Shown here piece after piece: positions 1-9,938 of a stretch of DNA of 64,000 nt (the stretch's first letter is position 1; each line of letters opens with the position of its first letter). The translations under genes were made by a program, and so were the position numbers. The notes beneath the pieces are model-generated. The model was not told the origin of the DNA, ran no database searches, and worked only from the letters and a program-made list of their open reading frames with translations. The DNA is from Hypomyces perniciosus (lineage: Eukaryota > Ascomycota > Sordariomycetes > Hypocreales > Hypocreaceae), in the NCBI GenBank assembly GCA_008477525.1, contig SPDT01000004.1:3844001-3908000 (forward strand), read 5' to 3'.

Positions 1-559
1 AAGCTTGCATTAGGGAGAGAGTTTAGTCTTGCTAAGCTAACATCATCAACACAGAGGCTCTCAATGAACCCGTCAACGCTTGAGATGGCACATTGTATGA
101 AGAATTGGCTACAAAGAGGTGCAATTACGATTAGCAACTTTCTTTATCAGAGGTCAACTTAAGATTATAATATGTAACTAGCTATGATAGACCTTCATTT
201 AATTGACGATCCTATCAAGCCTATCAAGTACTTGCCAAGTCTGACAAGCAAGCAAGTCTATCGAGGTAAAAGTGGCAAACAAGCAAGTTTTGGCAAAATT
301 TGCGCTTACTTGACTTGAAATAAGCGCTGAACGGAATTGCCAAATCCATGACGATATAAATACACAACGCTATGATTGAGTATATCCAGGGAAGTATTTC
401 CAAGGGAAGCGGCCCCATAGGTTCTCTTGGGCCTCTTGGGCCTGTGGCTCGGAGTTGACTCTCCCTGGTCACTATCAACATTTATAAAGGGTAAGGATAT
501 GTTAATCTATTATCTTTAATGTTCGTATAATCATTCCGGCCCATGCACTCGTCCACCTC
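1..559. other. Intergenic, no gene seen
   Basis: No coding sequence is recognised. Between about 215 and 330 the sequence is full of short CAAG/CTTG-type words (for example caagcaagc), giving a loosely repetitive texture seen again near 2280-2350. The open frame over 224-481 has no recognisable composition or homologue-like motif and is treated as chance. Confidence 0.5.
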
Positions 560-1039
560 TTAGCAGCGGTAATAGCAGCGCATGCTCCAGCCATCGCCGT
601 TAGCGCAGTGGCCGCCACCAGTCTTGCCACCGACGCTGGTGATCTTATTCTGGCACTGGGTATCTGAGTAGAGATCGCAGTTGGTGGAGTAGGTGCCGTC
701 GCCAATGGCCTTGACGGAGTAGAACTTGTCGACGTAGCAGTTGCCGGCGCAAGTGGGCTTATAGCCCTTGATGTGGTTTTGGCTAGGGCAGCCATAGTCG
801 CTGTAGTAGCGGACGCACTCGCCGTTGGCGACGCCAGGAAGGGAGCCGCAAATGCCACGGGACTCGAGGGCATTAGACTTGCGCATATCGACGACCTTGA
901 GACCATCGGGGGTGAACTCGGGGAGCTCGAGGTTATAGAAGACCTCGTCGGTCATAACCTCAGGGACGGTTTCGGCGGGAGCAGCGCTCACCGCGCGGAG
1001 GCCTATAAAGAGGGTGAAGAGGATAGTTGAGGCGTACAT
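560..1039 (-). CDS. Small secreted cysteine-rich protein (effector-like)
   Basis: Uninterrupted 159-residue ORF. Residues 1-19 form a signal peptide (hydrophobic core ILFTLFIGL, likely cleavage VSA|AP). Residues 20-60 are an acidic, cysteine-free stretch that looks like a propeptide ending near a basic residue (LESR). The rest is compact and holds all ten cysteines: 64, 75, 84, 97, 101, 121, 129, 145, 155 and 159. Ten cysteines, an even number, in about 98 residues rich in Gly, Tyr and Asn suggest a disulfide-stabilised extracellular protein. No enzyme motif is visible. The start is chosen because it opens the signal peptide and has a good context (CACTAAAATG). No intron is needed. Small secreted proteins of this kind are commonly called effector candidates; host interaction is inference. 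I do not recognise the family, so function is unassigned. Confidence 0.8.
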   Translation of the reverse strand: MYASTILFTLFIGLRAVSAAPAETVPEVMTDEVFYNLELPEFTPDGLKVVDMRKSNALESRGICGSLPGVANGECVRYYSDYGCPSQNHIKGYKPTCAGNCYVDKFYSVKAIGDGTYSTNCDLYSDTQCQNKITSVGGKTGGGHCANGDGWSMRCYYRC

Positions 1040-1161
1040 TTTAGTGATTGAGAGTTGTTCGAGAGTCGATCGACTTATTGTTATTGTGGTTAGAATAATT
1101 GTTAAGTGATGAGTGAAGCTGTTAAGTAATGAGGTTCTACTATTGCGAGTTGTCTCGCCAT

Positions 1162-1168
1162 CTTTATA
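1162..1168 (-). promoter_or_regulatory. Possible TATA box of the secreted protein gene
   Basis: On the minus strand this reads TATAAAG, about 125 bases before the start codon at 1039. It would place transcription start near 1130-1140 and a 5' leader of roughly 95 bases. The position is plausible but is supported only by the motif. Confidence 0.35.
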
Positions 1169-1169
1169 C

Positions 1170-2560
1170 TTTTCATCTCAGCATTCCTCCGAGCAACCGT
1201 CAACTCTTAGCTCCACAATCTCATTCACTGAAGCCATACTTTCCTAATTGGGAAACTGCCGCACAGTCTCCATTTATTGTACGAGTACGAGTATCCAACG
1301 TAATTGTTATTACACCGATTGTCCTAGTCACTAGACTATACCGAAGCAGGAAGGTTTTTCCCATGGGGTTCTCCTTTCTAGGCAGCCCGAATAGGGGGTC
1401 AACACTGTATCAAACCTATTGTTGAGCGCGTTTAGTGCATTATAATTGTACCAGTTCCACCTCACGGAGGGAAGGAAGCCAAACACACCTCAATTCCACG
1501 AGGCCATTATCCCAGACACGCTGTCAAACTCGATAGATAATTGGCTGCTTAGTTAACGCAAGCTAACAAGCTAAGCTAAGAGGAAAAAGCGAGTTGCCCG
1601 ATCAACGTTGCTATAACTAACCCGGCTTTCATTTATAAATAGATAGCATTCACTTTTTAACTTTCACAGTATGCAGTAATCTCTACTTTATAGTTTAATA
1701 GTAAAAAAATGGATACATAAATCTATATCTAGGCAATAAGACGTTAGGAGCCAGCAGCTTAACGCCACCGTTCGCTAAATTTCAATTTACAAAGGAAAGA
1801 GGGTCAGTTGTATGGTGTCAATCTGATTCAGTTAAGGGGGGGCTATATGGATTCGTCTCCTCCACCAGTTTCTGGAAGTCTTTGCTTCCTGAGGGTCCAA
1901 GTAAGTGCAAGAGGGGGGTCTCCCTGGTAGAATGTCTGGTAGAAAGGGTCTAACCATCCTATACTCGTATTCTGCGAAGTGACCTTATTCCCTGGGTTCG
2001 CCACATCTATAGACGGGTCTCATGTCGTGTCCGAAACGCTAATGGTATTCTTGAAAGTTGCCGTGTCCCAACCTTTCTATACTATCAAGTAAGTTACTAT
2101 ACTCTATATAGTAAAAGTTAAAAAGTGGACATTATGTTTTATAGATAAAAGCAGGGTTATAGTAATATTAATCGGGCGGCTCTCTTTTTCCTCCTAGTTT
2201 AGCTTATTGGCTTGTATCGATTAAGCAGCTCGTTAAGCCATCCTGGTATAAACTAAGATACTTATGCTTAACGCCGAACACAATCCAAGCTAAGTCAATT
2301 CAAGCCAAGCAATTTAATCTGAGGGTTGGCCTGACCAATTCAAGTTAACTTTTCTATTAACTTGTAAGCCTTGCATAAAATCGTATTTTTCTTAAGACCT
2401 TTTGCGATTTTAAAGTATAAGGTATATATTCATGCTTATATATGCACTATTTTCAGATAAGCAACATCCACTGCTTACATAATATTGGGATTTTGCGTTT
2501 ATACTAATGTGTAAGAGTCCCTATTATATAACGCGATTTAGTTATTCCTATTATGCTTTG
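1170..2560. other. Intergenic with degraded repeat-like segments
   Basis: No gene is recognised. The stretches at about 1640-1720 and 2080-2170 are AT-rich, and 2200-2400 holds repeated caagcc/ttaagc words similar to 215-330. This looks like old, mutated non-coding or repeat DNA. The open frame at 1129-1425 has no supporting feature. Confidence 0.45.
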
Positions 2561-2579
2561 TTAGTCATAGTCTAGAAGG

Positions 2580-2866
2580 AGGATGAAAAGCATTGAGAAC
2601 GTCGACGCCAACAAGTGCCGCCCGAGCAGCCAGCCACGCACATTTCTGGCGAACCCACGTCTGGATTTCAGTGCGCTCGATAAAGACACGATCAGGTAGG
2701 AACGGTAGGAATGCACATGGCTTGCGAGACGGTTTTGGGTATCTTGGGTTGGGGTTGGAGCTGGACTTGGTCCGTGGAAATGGTTGTTGATTGTCCCAGT
2801 ACCCGCATTTTGGCCAGCGACGACGTTATGCCCGTTGATTGCGTTGTGGAAGGCAATATCACTCAT
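2580..2866 (-). pseudogene. N-terminal fragment of an NLR (NB-ARC/NACHT-type) protein, frameshifted
   Basis: Read on the minus strand from an ATG at 2866, the protein begins MSDIAFHNAINGHN and continues through a Gly/Asn-rich segment (GQNAGTGTINNHFHG) and a Pro-rich linker (PSPAPTPTQ). A shift into the next frame then gives FLPDRVFIERTEIQTWVRQK followed by CAWLAARAALVG. This is the characteristic lead-in of fungal STAND/NLR proteins, where a P-F-x-x-D-x-x-F-v-x-R block precedes ALVGLGGVGKS. The match stops just before the P-loop: instead of the glycine-rich ATP-binding motif the frame reads VDVLNAFH and soon ends. Fungal NLRs act in self/non-self recognition and cell death; this copy lacks the nucleotide-binding core and the repeat domain, so it should be non-functional. 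The upstream continuation of the open frame to 2929 is probably not coding. Confidence 0.6.
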
Positions 2867-2929
2867 GGCTGTTAGCGTATAACGCGATACGAGCAATTGA
2901 CAGACGCAGACAATTCTCCAGCTTTGCAA

Positions 2930-4329
2930 TAACTTGGAAACCGTTGACGCTCATCAAGTTCGGAGAGAAGTAACAGATATATGCCTAATCTACTCCACTT
3001 GCAGCCTAATCAGCTTTCGGAGCCGGGCATGGGCCCAGTTTGCACAGCATTGCGGCCAATCACGGCATACTACTACTCATTGCATGCTTACACTGTACTC
3101 ATCATTGACTCTACTCTGAGAGGGCATTAGATGCCCAGAGGCAAGTATCGATAATTCGTATTACGATTGGGATACTGATCTACTGCTAACTCCTGCTATG
3201 CTATTATGGCCGCTGAGGACAGGAAGGAGGCGTTTACGCACAAGAGACAGAGGGCACAAGGAAGAAGAAGAGACATTTATATTTACGGCGTCTAAGGAGG
3301 GACAGGAAGCACAACAAATAGAGGGAAGGGCAGCGCAGGCCATAGGGCCTAGGAAAGCGGTCTCTACACGGCATAGTAAAGGGGTATCGCTATAAGGCAG
3401 GAAAAGCGCGCGTTTCTTATCTCATGAGAATAAGAAGAGGGGGACGTACTTCGTATGATACCGTGGTATCCATCATTATGGTCGTGATCCCGGGAGATTA
3501 AAGGGGGCGCGCGGCTTATCCACGGCGCTTCGATATCGGAGGCCGGGCAAAACGGTTGTGCGGAGATAGACGGCCGAGTAGCGGCGCCGGTAAAGCATCG
3601 GGGACGTTCGATGACTTTGCTTCATTCCACGTCCTCTTTCCCTGCTTTTATCTAGGTATAGGAGGTGTTGGGATATAACGCTCTGTAAGAGTCAACCAGG
3701 CACATACGACCATATCCACTGGAATATACGGGATCCCGTCAAGCTCTTTTCTTGAGTTCAATGTCTTCCATTTTTTGCATCCCTAGGCTCCAAATTTGGA
3801 GTCATAAGATTCCGTGTTTAGAGGACAATGAACCCCGCGCTAAGCAATCCGCCATCGTTAAGTCACCTGACCCAACCATAAAATACAGAGCTTACGGCGG
3901 CAGCTCCGATGTCGGTGGTTTGTTCGCAACCCGACATTTACAGGCATGGCCCGCTATTAGGGGCCAGGTTGAGTCCCTACCAATAAATATATGTCGCGAC
4001 ACGCGGTGACCCTGGGTATCTCGACCAGGGTCTACGCGTAGATGCTGTGAGCTCCTGTACGGAGTTAGGACACGTTATACGGGTGAAGGAAAAACAGCAA
4101 CGCACTAGTAAGGCGATTAATATAGATACACTTTAAATAACAGCTCAGCTATGCAGATTACTACAGCTATATAAGTTACTAGTAGAGCTGCTTTGGATGA
4201 TTTAAGGCTACTCTAGATATTCTTTATTTTAGAGGTGTATAGCGGCACTTTAATTAGCAGGCTATATATTAAGTATAAATCTATAATTGTTCTAGACTGT
4301 TTAACTGAGTGAAATTCTCTTTTAGGAGC
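2930..4329. other. Intergenic, no gene recognised
   Basis: GC-rich patches occur at 3200-3400 and 3480-3600, the latter with several CGG/CCG triplets. The open frames at 3198-3395 and 3752-4009 lack recognisable domains. A cluster of short inverted repeats sits at 4009-4066. Nothing here supports a gene call. Confidence 0.45.
4009..4066. repeat. Cluster of three short inverted repeats
   Basis: Three back-to-back dyads: ACCCTGG (4009-4015) with CCAGGGT (4025-4031), the palindrome CTACGCGTAG (4032-4041), and AGCTCC (4050-4055) facing GGAGTT (4061-4066). All could form hairpins. No linked gene explains them. Confidence 0.5.
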
Positions 4330-4430
4330 TGTAACGACCCTATAGGTTTCTCAAGGGATAAACCGTGAGGGTCAGGGTTTATGTTGACAGAAAGACTAGG
4401 GCGTTATCTGAGCAATCGTATCACTATCCA
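4330..4430 (-). repeat. LTR fragment related to Gypsy1/Gypsy0 LTRs
   Basis: Starts with tgtaacgaccc and shares the block ctcaagggataaacc plus gggtttatgtt with the LTR at 29255-29640, in the orientation of that minus-strand element. Only the terminal 90-100 bases are recognisable, after which the sequence runs into LINE-derived DNA. It is not RIP-mutated, unlike the copies beyond 10.4 kb. Confidence 0.65.
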
Positions 4431-4537
4431 GGTTGAACAGGTAGTTCAGGTGGATGTATGTTATGTGTTAACGGCTGGCTAGTATCTATGCTAGAAGCTA
4501 GGAAGCTTGGGGGTCTATATACTTCATGGCTCACGGT

Positions 4538-4843
4538 TCAGTCTACTGGATCACTGTGGCTCACTGGTGGTCCCTTTCTTCCTGAAGTGAGGACTCTAGG
4601 TCTTGTGTTGTCTGAGTCCCAGGAGCGGATTGGCGAGTAGAGGTGGTAGTTCGGGTGCGCTACTGTTATATTGCTTTCCTCTGTGTTCGTTGAGCACCAG
4701 GGTTCCTGTATCAAGATCATGTCTGCCTTTTCCTCCCAAGCGAATCTAAAGGCGATTTCCTGGGTTAACTTTGCCCTAGCAGTATTGACCTGGAAGATTT
4801 TCAATGTCGTGTTTGTGTGTGGCTTCTGTTGGTTACTGTTCAT
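4538..4843 (-). pseudogene. LINE ORF2 start: endonuclease (EEP) domain, truncated
   Basis: The minus-strand ORF begins at the ATG at 4843 and encodes an N-terminal endonuclease/exonuclease/phosphatase-like segment typical of Tad-clade non-LTR retrotransposons. It has LKIFQVNTARAK, then ADMILIQEPW, where the Gln-Glu-Pro-Trp is the catalytic glutamate block, then NYHLYSPIRSW and TRPRVLT. In the family this domain nicks target DNA and is followed by a reverse transcriptase of several hundred residues. Here similarity ends after about 90 residues, a stop follows at 4538, and no reverse transcriptase is present. The ATG lies 24 bases past the stop that closes gag, the usual ORF1-ORF2 spacing for these elements. 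The copy is dead. Confidence 0.8.
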
Positions 4844-4867
4844 CTGCTGAGGAGGTTTGGTTGCTGA

Positions 4868-6309
4868 TCCTTAGGGAGTGTCTGGTAGCCTCCTAGGTTT
4901 TCTTCTTCCCTTTGACGAGTTGCAGCTAGATGTCGATAACTGGAGGTAGGACTGGGATACCATTGGTGGCGGGTCTAGGAGCGTCCTCCATTTCCTGGTC
5001 TATCTCTTGTTATAGGTCAGAGGTGCTGAGGTTCTGAGAGACGGCCGTCTCCCCGTCTGAGGGGTTGCTGACTTCTGGCATCGAGGGGTCAGACTAGTAG
5101 CTGGGAAGAGAGCTCTAGGTCTCCTGCGCGCTGTCGGGTTGTCCCTGAGGGCTACTGGGTTCAGCGTTTCGGGCCTGGGTGCGTTGGAAGGTGGCTGTTC
5201 TGGCGCGCCTGACGTTGTGTCGTTGGGTCTTAGTGAGGCGTCGAAGTTCGCCGTTCACTCGCTTTGGTCGGGCTGGGCATGTTTCTGTGGTAGAGGCGTG
5301 TGGTCCCAGGCAGTTAGCGCATTGTATAGGAGCGCTGCACTCCCCGTGCTTCTTTTGGCCACAGGTTCCGCATATAGGTTCTCTCTGGCATGGTCTGACC
5401 CCATGCCAGTCGAAGCAGGTTGTGGATTGTTTCGGGGGGGATTGCTTCTCTATCTGTCTTGCCCTGCTGCTTTCATCGAAAAGATAGAAGGGCTGTACTG
5501 GTTCGAGGAAAGAGATGCTCCATGTGGCGTGTTGGTCTCCGTTAGCCGGGTTGTATCTCTGCGAGAGTTTGCATGCAGTAGGGGGGACTCCAATCTGGAG
5601 CCTGACTTCGTCCTCAATGAGTTCTGTTGTGGAGATTGGTCTCCCGTCAACCGTTCTTAGTGTTATTGGTACCCTCGGTACAGCGTATGTAGTCCAGGAT
5701 GTAGAAGGTTCTACAGCAAATACTCTAGTGTTTTCTGGATAGCGGATTTCTTCTCGAGGAGGAGTTTTTAGGTTTCGGTATTCCGGGGGAGGACAGAGAG
5801 TCCTGACGCAACCCTAGTAACTGCAATAATATCCTCCTTAGGGATCTTGGTTGTCTCGATAACAGCCGTTCTGGCTATAAAGAGGCTGCCCTCTTTATAC
5901 TTGCTGTCCTTATTTAGCCTGAGGAAGACTCCGAGATCTGTTCTAGGTTCAGATGCTCGGGTATCGTAGTTTACCGAAGACGCGCTATGCGATCTTATAG
6001 ACGCACTTGCCGAGGCTTGAGCGCTCTGCTCCACCAGGTTAGTGACGGTCTCCTCTAGGCGGTCAGATAGGGCCTGAACACCCGGCTAAGCAGCCCCTTT
6101 TCTTCGTAGCTGGCCAGGCATAGCCTTGGTTTGGGTGGTAGCTGCCTCCCATACCTTCTCTGCATAGGTTGGGTGTTAGGGGGTCTCGAATCTGGTGCGT
6201 TTAGTGATCCGAGGATAGAGGAGTCGAAGGTTGCTGGACCTTCAGAGGCAACCGCGAGCATTACTGCTGAGAGAGGGCGCTGTGGAGTTGAGACCACTGC
6301 GGAGGCCAT
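4868..6309 (-). pseudogene. LINE ORF1 (gag-like, zinc-knuckle) pseudogene
   Basis: Read on the minus strand from 6309 through at least two frameshifts. The N-terminal part (MASAVVSTPQRPL...) shifts frame near 6060 into SDRLEETVTNLVEQSAQAS, then runs through a conserved gag body including DLGVFLRLNKDSKYKEGSLF. A single-base loss near 5768 moves it to RYPENTRVFAVEP and TVDGRPISTTELIEDEVRL, then WSISFLEPVQPFYLFDESSR. Cys-rich knuckles follow (CGTCGQKKHGECSAPIQC, then CANCLGPHASTTETC), with a basic tail. In-frame stops near 5115 and further along fit C-to-T change of Gln codons; the native stop precedes ORF2 by 24 bases. The protein would bind element RNA. This is the 5' half of a Tad-like element on the minus strand, with leader sequence to about 6480. 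Confidence 0.75.
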
Positions 6310-7501
6310 CTCCCTGATTGGGCCGCCAGGTAAGGCGGCCTAACCAGGGTAGGTGGTTAAGAGGGCGTTGGTGTGTTGTTAGTGCTGGTGCAGGTGTGCC
6401 GGCCAATATGTTAATAGAGAGTGCCAAGAAAGAATAAATCAAGGAGAAGGGTCGCCCGCTCATGTGATGGAACAAATCGGCGTATTTCTTGGATCAGATC
6501 AAGCAAGTGAGAGCAACTGATACCATTCCTTAGTTACATCTTAAATCAAAACTATGAAACAGTAAACCACTCGAATAATCAGTCAAACGAAACTTGTTCT
6601 TATCATAAAAGACCCAAATTTAACAGTTTTCATATCTAATGTGTTCAATAAACCAGACCCTCTTGTTGTTATTGTTGTTGTTGTTGTATTATTAACGTCC
6701 ACCTCTATCCAGTCCGGGCAACTAGAGATCAAGGCCGATTCCCTATTGGCACAAAGGACGTGCTATAGTACATCAAAGGTCGACTCCTCCTCATGCCCAT
6801 ATCCAGCAAAGCTCGGCTCTACAGCACCTATATGCGGCCCTCCACCCGTCAGCGGGCTGGAAGGGGATTTTTGAACTGATCGAGATTCCTCCATGCTATC
6901 CTATCGTATTAGCCTAAGCCCTAGACCTTGCAGAGGCAATAGAAAGGGCAGAGCAGTAGGGAAAAAACCTCAGGAAGGAATCAGAGGCTGCATACAGCTT
7001 GCCTTCAGAAGGGAAAAACCCTATGCAACCAGCCGCTGTTGATCAAGCGGCGTCACGAGCCAGTTTGAGACCTATAGGACTTTGGCCTTAAGGCCTATTA
7101 AGCCTAGCGAGTAGGCATAGCTTTGGCGTAGCTATGTTTGTTTGGCCAGCAGAAACTGCGTAATGGCAGACACGTAACTCTCCTGGTGTCTTCATCTCTG
7201 TTCCTGTGCTGTTAAGGTGGCGTTCCTTAAAGACCGCAGTTGCGCTGTTGTGGCCTATAAAAATAGTCTCTCGGCTAACAGGTTGCTAACAGCTGCAGCC
7301 AAGAGAATTTTTTTACAGGGGAGAGTTCGAACCAGACCCTCATTTCAGCATAGGAAAGGTATAGGTTAGGTTCACAGTGGGCTTAAAGAACAATTAGCAC
7401 AGTGCCTATACGCTAACTTTTCCAAGGAGTTCAAGGAAAAAAGTGGAAGCCTGTGTCAATGCGAATTTATTTTCCTAATACCCGAGCCTGACCTGGCCAA
7501 T
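6310..7501. other. LINE leader and intergenic region upstream of the rhodopsin-like gene
   Basis: 6310-6480 is probably the LINE 5' leader. From 6490 to 7500 there is no recognisable gene. It holds a TTG microsatellite (6663-6688) and a possible TATA element (tataaaaatag, about 7255-7265) some 240 bases before the ATG at 7502. The open frame at 6641-6874 is not supported. Confidence 0.45.
6663..6688. repeat. TTG microsatellite
   Basis: Interrupted tandem TTG triplets (ttgttgttattgttgttg...). A simple sequence repeat in non-coding DNA. Confidence 0.85.
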
Positions 7502-8648
7502 ATGTCCGGTCAAAGGGAGATATTTATCGCTATATCTATATCCCTTATTCCTGTGGTTACAGTAATAGTTATACTACGCCTCTATGCACGAATCTTCCTC
7601 AGACCATGCTTTGGTCTCGATGATGGATTAGCGATCGTAACACTGGTAATTTTATCCTTCCTGTTTGATCTGCCTTTGAAATCTAATCTATAGTTATCAA
7701 TCTGCTTATATAGATCTATTATAGGTTTTCTTTTCTCTTCTTTCCCTATTCGCGATATTGAGTATCCAACAGGGTGGGATTGGCCAAGATCCAATGGGCA
7801 TGTCCCCTATGACAATGGAATTGGGACTTAAAGTAATGTTCCACCTACTTAGAACAACAAAACCAATAAGCTGAATTATCCTTAGTATATATTTTTTCAC
7901 GAGATGATATACAACATTTCGACTTCCTTTGTCAAATTATCGGTTTGCGCCCTTCTCCTTCGATTCGCCTTTACGCGGGCCATACAAAATATCTTATATA
8001 TTATAGCTACCGTAGTGGCTAGTTTCGGTATATCTCTATTCTTTTTTCAGCTATTCCAATGTCACCCTCCATCGGAATTCTGGAGACGAGCAGTCCAGGG
8101 CGAGGTGCCCGGTGGGGCTTGCTTAGACCTTGGCCTCGTCTTTAGAGTCGCCTCGGCTCAGGCGATAATGATCATAGTGGTAGATTGGACCCTTGCAATA
8201 CTTCCGACAGTTATCATCTGGAAATTAAATATGGCTATAAATACAAGGTTATATCTTGCGTTAATTCTTGGACTTGGATCTATGTGAGTTTTCTGAGAGA
8301 CTGTGGGGGAAGCGGGTAAAGGGTTTCCTCTTCCCTCCTTATATTCTCATATATATTACTCTCTATCCAAGTCACTGACAAATCCCATATAGCGCTTGCA
8401 TTGCAACTATACCAAGATTGGTATATAGCCACCTTATCGAGGATCTGAATAAGCTATTTATGAATACCGATCTCGTTCTCTGGGCACATATTGAGGTCGG
8501 TATGGCGCTCATCGCATCCTCAGCAGCGACACTTCGACCGGTTGTCAGAAAAATGAATGCCATGTGTGGCTCTCGGCCCCGCACTGCAGACTCGGGATCA
8601 GAGATGGTCTTGGGGGAGATGCAAAATGTGCATATGGTTGAATTATAG
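7502..8648 (+). CDS. Fungal rhodopsin-domain (SAT4/PTH11-like) integral membrane protein, multi-exon
   Basis: A four-exon gene. Exon 1 starts at ATG 7502 (first transmembrane segment AISISLIPVVTVIVIL, then FGLDDGLAI, the family GLDD motif). Exon 2 ends at 7832 (GIGQDPMGMSPMTMELGLK). Intron 7833-7885 (GTAATG...CTTAG, 53 nt) removes a stop and joins to exon 3 (YIFFHEMIYNISTSFVK...). Intron 8284-8392 (GTGAGT...ATAG, branch-like CACTGAC at 8373) joins to exon 4. Family hallmarks are FQCHPPSEFW, GGACLD, a DWTLAILP helix, then HIEVGMALIASSAATLRP. Two models fit the first intron: 7646-7772 gives 285 residues but shortens helix 2; 7693-7762 gives 304 residues and keeps it. Both stay in frame. The family has seven helices; members are usually 300-400 residues, so this is short but looks complete. 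Function of the family is mostly unknown; some PTH11-like members sense surface or host signals. The ATG lies in CCAATATG context. Confidence 0.8.
7833..7885 (+). other. Intron of the rhodopsin-like gene
   Basis: A 53-nt intron with donor GTAATG, branch-like gctgaat and acceptor CTTAG. Splicing restores the frame from GLGLK-type helix end to YIFFHEM; reading through gives stops in every useful frame, which supports the call. Confidence 0.7.
8284..8392 (+). other. Intron of the rhodopsin-like gene
   Basis: A 109-nt intron with a consensus donor GTGAGT, branch site CACTGAC about 14 nt before the acceptor ATAG. Joining AT|C restores Ile in LGSIACIATIPRLV, the family's sixth helix region. Confidence 0.85.
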
Positions 8649-8653
8649 TGTAT

Positions 8654-8679
8654 GTCGGCCTAGGCCTCCGAGGCCCGAC
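8654..8679. repeat. GC-rich inverted repeat just after the rhodopsin-like stop codon
   Basis: GGCCT-CCG-AGGCC forms a perfect 5-bp stem, extended outward by GTCGG facing CGAC. It begins 6 bases after the stop codon and would lie in the 3' untranslated region. A role in mRNA end formation is only a guess. Confidence 0.5.
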
Positions 8680-8841
8680 ATTCACGACATTAATCAGACC
8701 CAAAATCGGTAATGAGCGAGTTTAAACGGGACAGTGAGTCAGCGCGAGGAGAAACAGGCACTCTAAAAGATACGCAGCGGCAAGTCATCTGGGAAGCGAG
8801 AGCAGAGCTCTAGTGGGTGAAGGGAGACTCCAAATGCGGGA

Positions 8842-8888
8842 GTCAATCGATCCATAAGCACCCCTAAGCGCTTAAGGAATCGATTGAC
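8842..8888. repeat. 10-bp inverted repeat with 27-nt loop
   Basis: GTCAATCGAT at 8842-8851 pairs perfectly with ATCGATTGAC at 8879-8888; the loop holds the palindrome aagcgctt. Function unknown. Confidence 0.6.
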
Positions 8889-9592
8889 AGGTCAATCATA
8901 GAATAGCATTATAAAGACTAAAGGCAGGCTCATCGATAAAATGTTGCCGCGAAATATGGAGTGCAGAGAGAGTTGTCAGATTGTAGTTATTCCGGGTGGC
9001 CTGGCCTGGCCTAGTTGAGGAGAGTTAGAGCTCAGATCAGATTCTGGGGGTCGAATTCGAAGGGGGGCCAGATTTCATCTTTCGACAAATCGCTTGCGCA
9101 GAGTGTGTTTAGCCGCTTCACGATATCAAATGTTTCATCCAGTGCACCAAACATCTATGACTGAATCTAGTGCGGGGTTGATCACAGAGCCTGTCGTGGT
9201 AGCCTGAGAGGCCACAAGTACTAGACAACTACATATTCTGTGTTGGTTAGTGGCTTCCATCCTGATCATACATATGAACAGCAGCACGATTGGAATGCCG
9301 GCCATTTGTACCGAGAATCGTAGATCATAATTACATTACAGTCACTAGCCATTAATATGCCGGACATATGTTTTCCAACACAATAAGGAAGTGAATACTG
9401 CATAAGAATACATATTATCCAGAAACAAGCAAGAGACAAGACGAAGCTCAATTCCATGAAATCTTTTGAGGATTATAGAAAAACGTGACCTGTGGCTTCA
9501 GGTAAGTAGAGCGCCGTCTCTTTCTTGTGATGTCATAATATTATCATTATAAGAAGCATGTTCCAGGTGACGCGGCCCTCCTTCCACTACTG

Positions 9593-9618
9593 CCTGAATT
9601 CTCTGGTAACAATTCAGG
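9593..9618. repeat. 8-bp inverted repeat with 10-nt loop
   Basis: CCTGAATT (9593-9600) and AATTCAGG (9611-9618) are perfect complements and could form a short hairpin. No associated gene. Confidence 0.6.
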
Positions 9619-9938
9619 TTTCGGCGAAACTCCTATCCGGTTTTAAAGGTATAGAGAAAGTTAGGCCAAGTTATGTGTGTGTGTAAAGAATAACACACAC
9701 TGTGTTACTTGGCGGTTACTGGTACTTTAGATGGCCGCCACGGGTGCCTTCGCCTATATATAGTTGAAGTTACTGGGAAGTACTCTATAGCGTATCCCAT
9801 ATTAGCATTTTAATGCTTATAATTACGAGACTTAGATATAGAGAGTGCATTACTATACAGTATTAACCTAGCAGCAAAGCAATAATCCCGAATACGCTTA
9901 GTCGCTAAGAGTAAAATAAACTGGAAAGAGAAAATAGA

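Larger units (their letters stand above)
8680..9808. other. Intergenic, short inverted repeats, no supported gene
   Basis: No recognisable coding sequence. Visible dyads: GTCAATCGAT (8842-8851) facing ATCGATTGAC (8879-8888); CCTGAATT (9593-9600) facing AATTCAGG (9611-9618); and a GTGTGTG run facing CACACAC at about 9674-9703. A minus-strand frame of 63 residues at 9266-9457 begins with a hydrophobic stretch but has no other support. Confidence 0.5.

Noticed and set aside
224..906. Open frames 224-481 and 502-906 (minus)
   Set aside because: The first has no feature beyond a hydrophobic run; the second overlaps the secreted protein gene in another frame and is a low-complexity Ala/Ser/Thr shadow.
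3457..3470. Near-palindrome GATACC-GT-GGTATC as a regulator binding site
   Set aside because: Single short dyad without a neighbouring gene; expected by chance often enough not to call.
5139..5742. Plus-strand open frames of up to 173 residues opposite the LINE gag
   Set aside because: They are antisense shadows; the minus strand carries the zinc knuckles and conserved gag blocks.
9266..9457. 63-residue minus-strand frame with a hydrophobic start
   Set aside because: No further signal, no splice context and no recognisable family; AT-leaning intergenic DNA often opens such frames.
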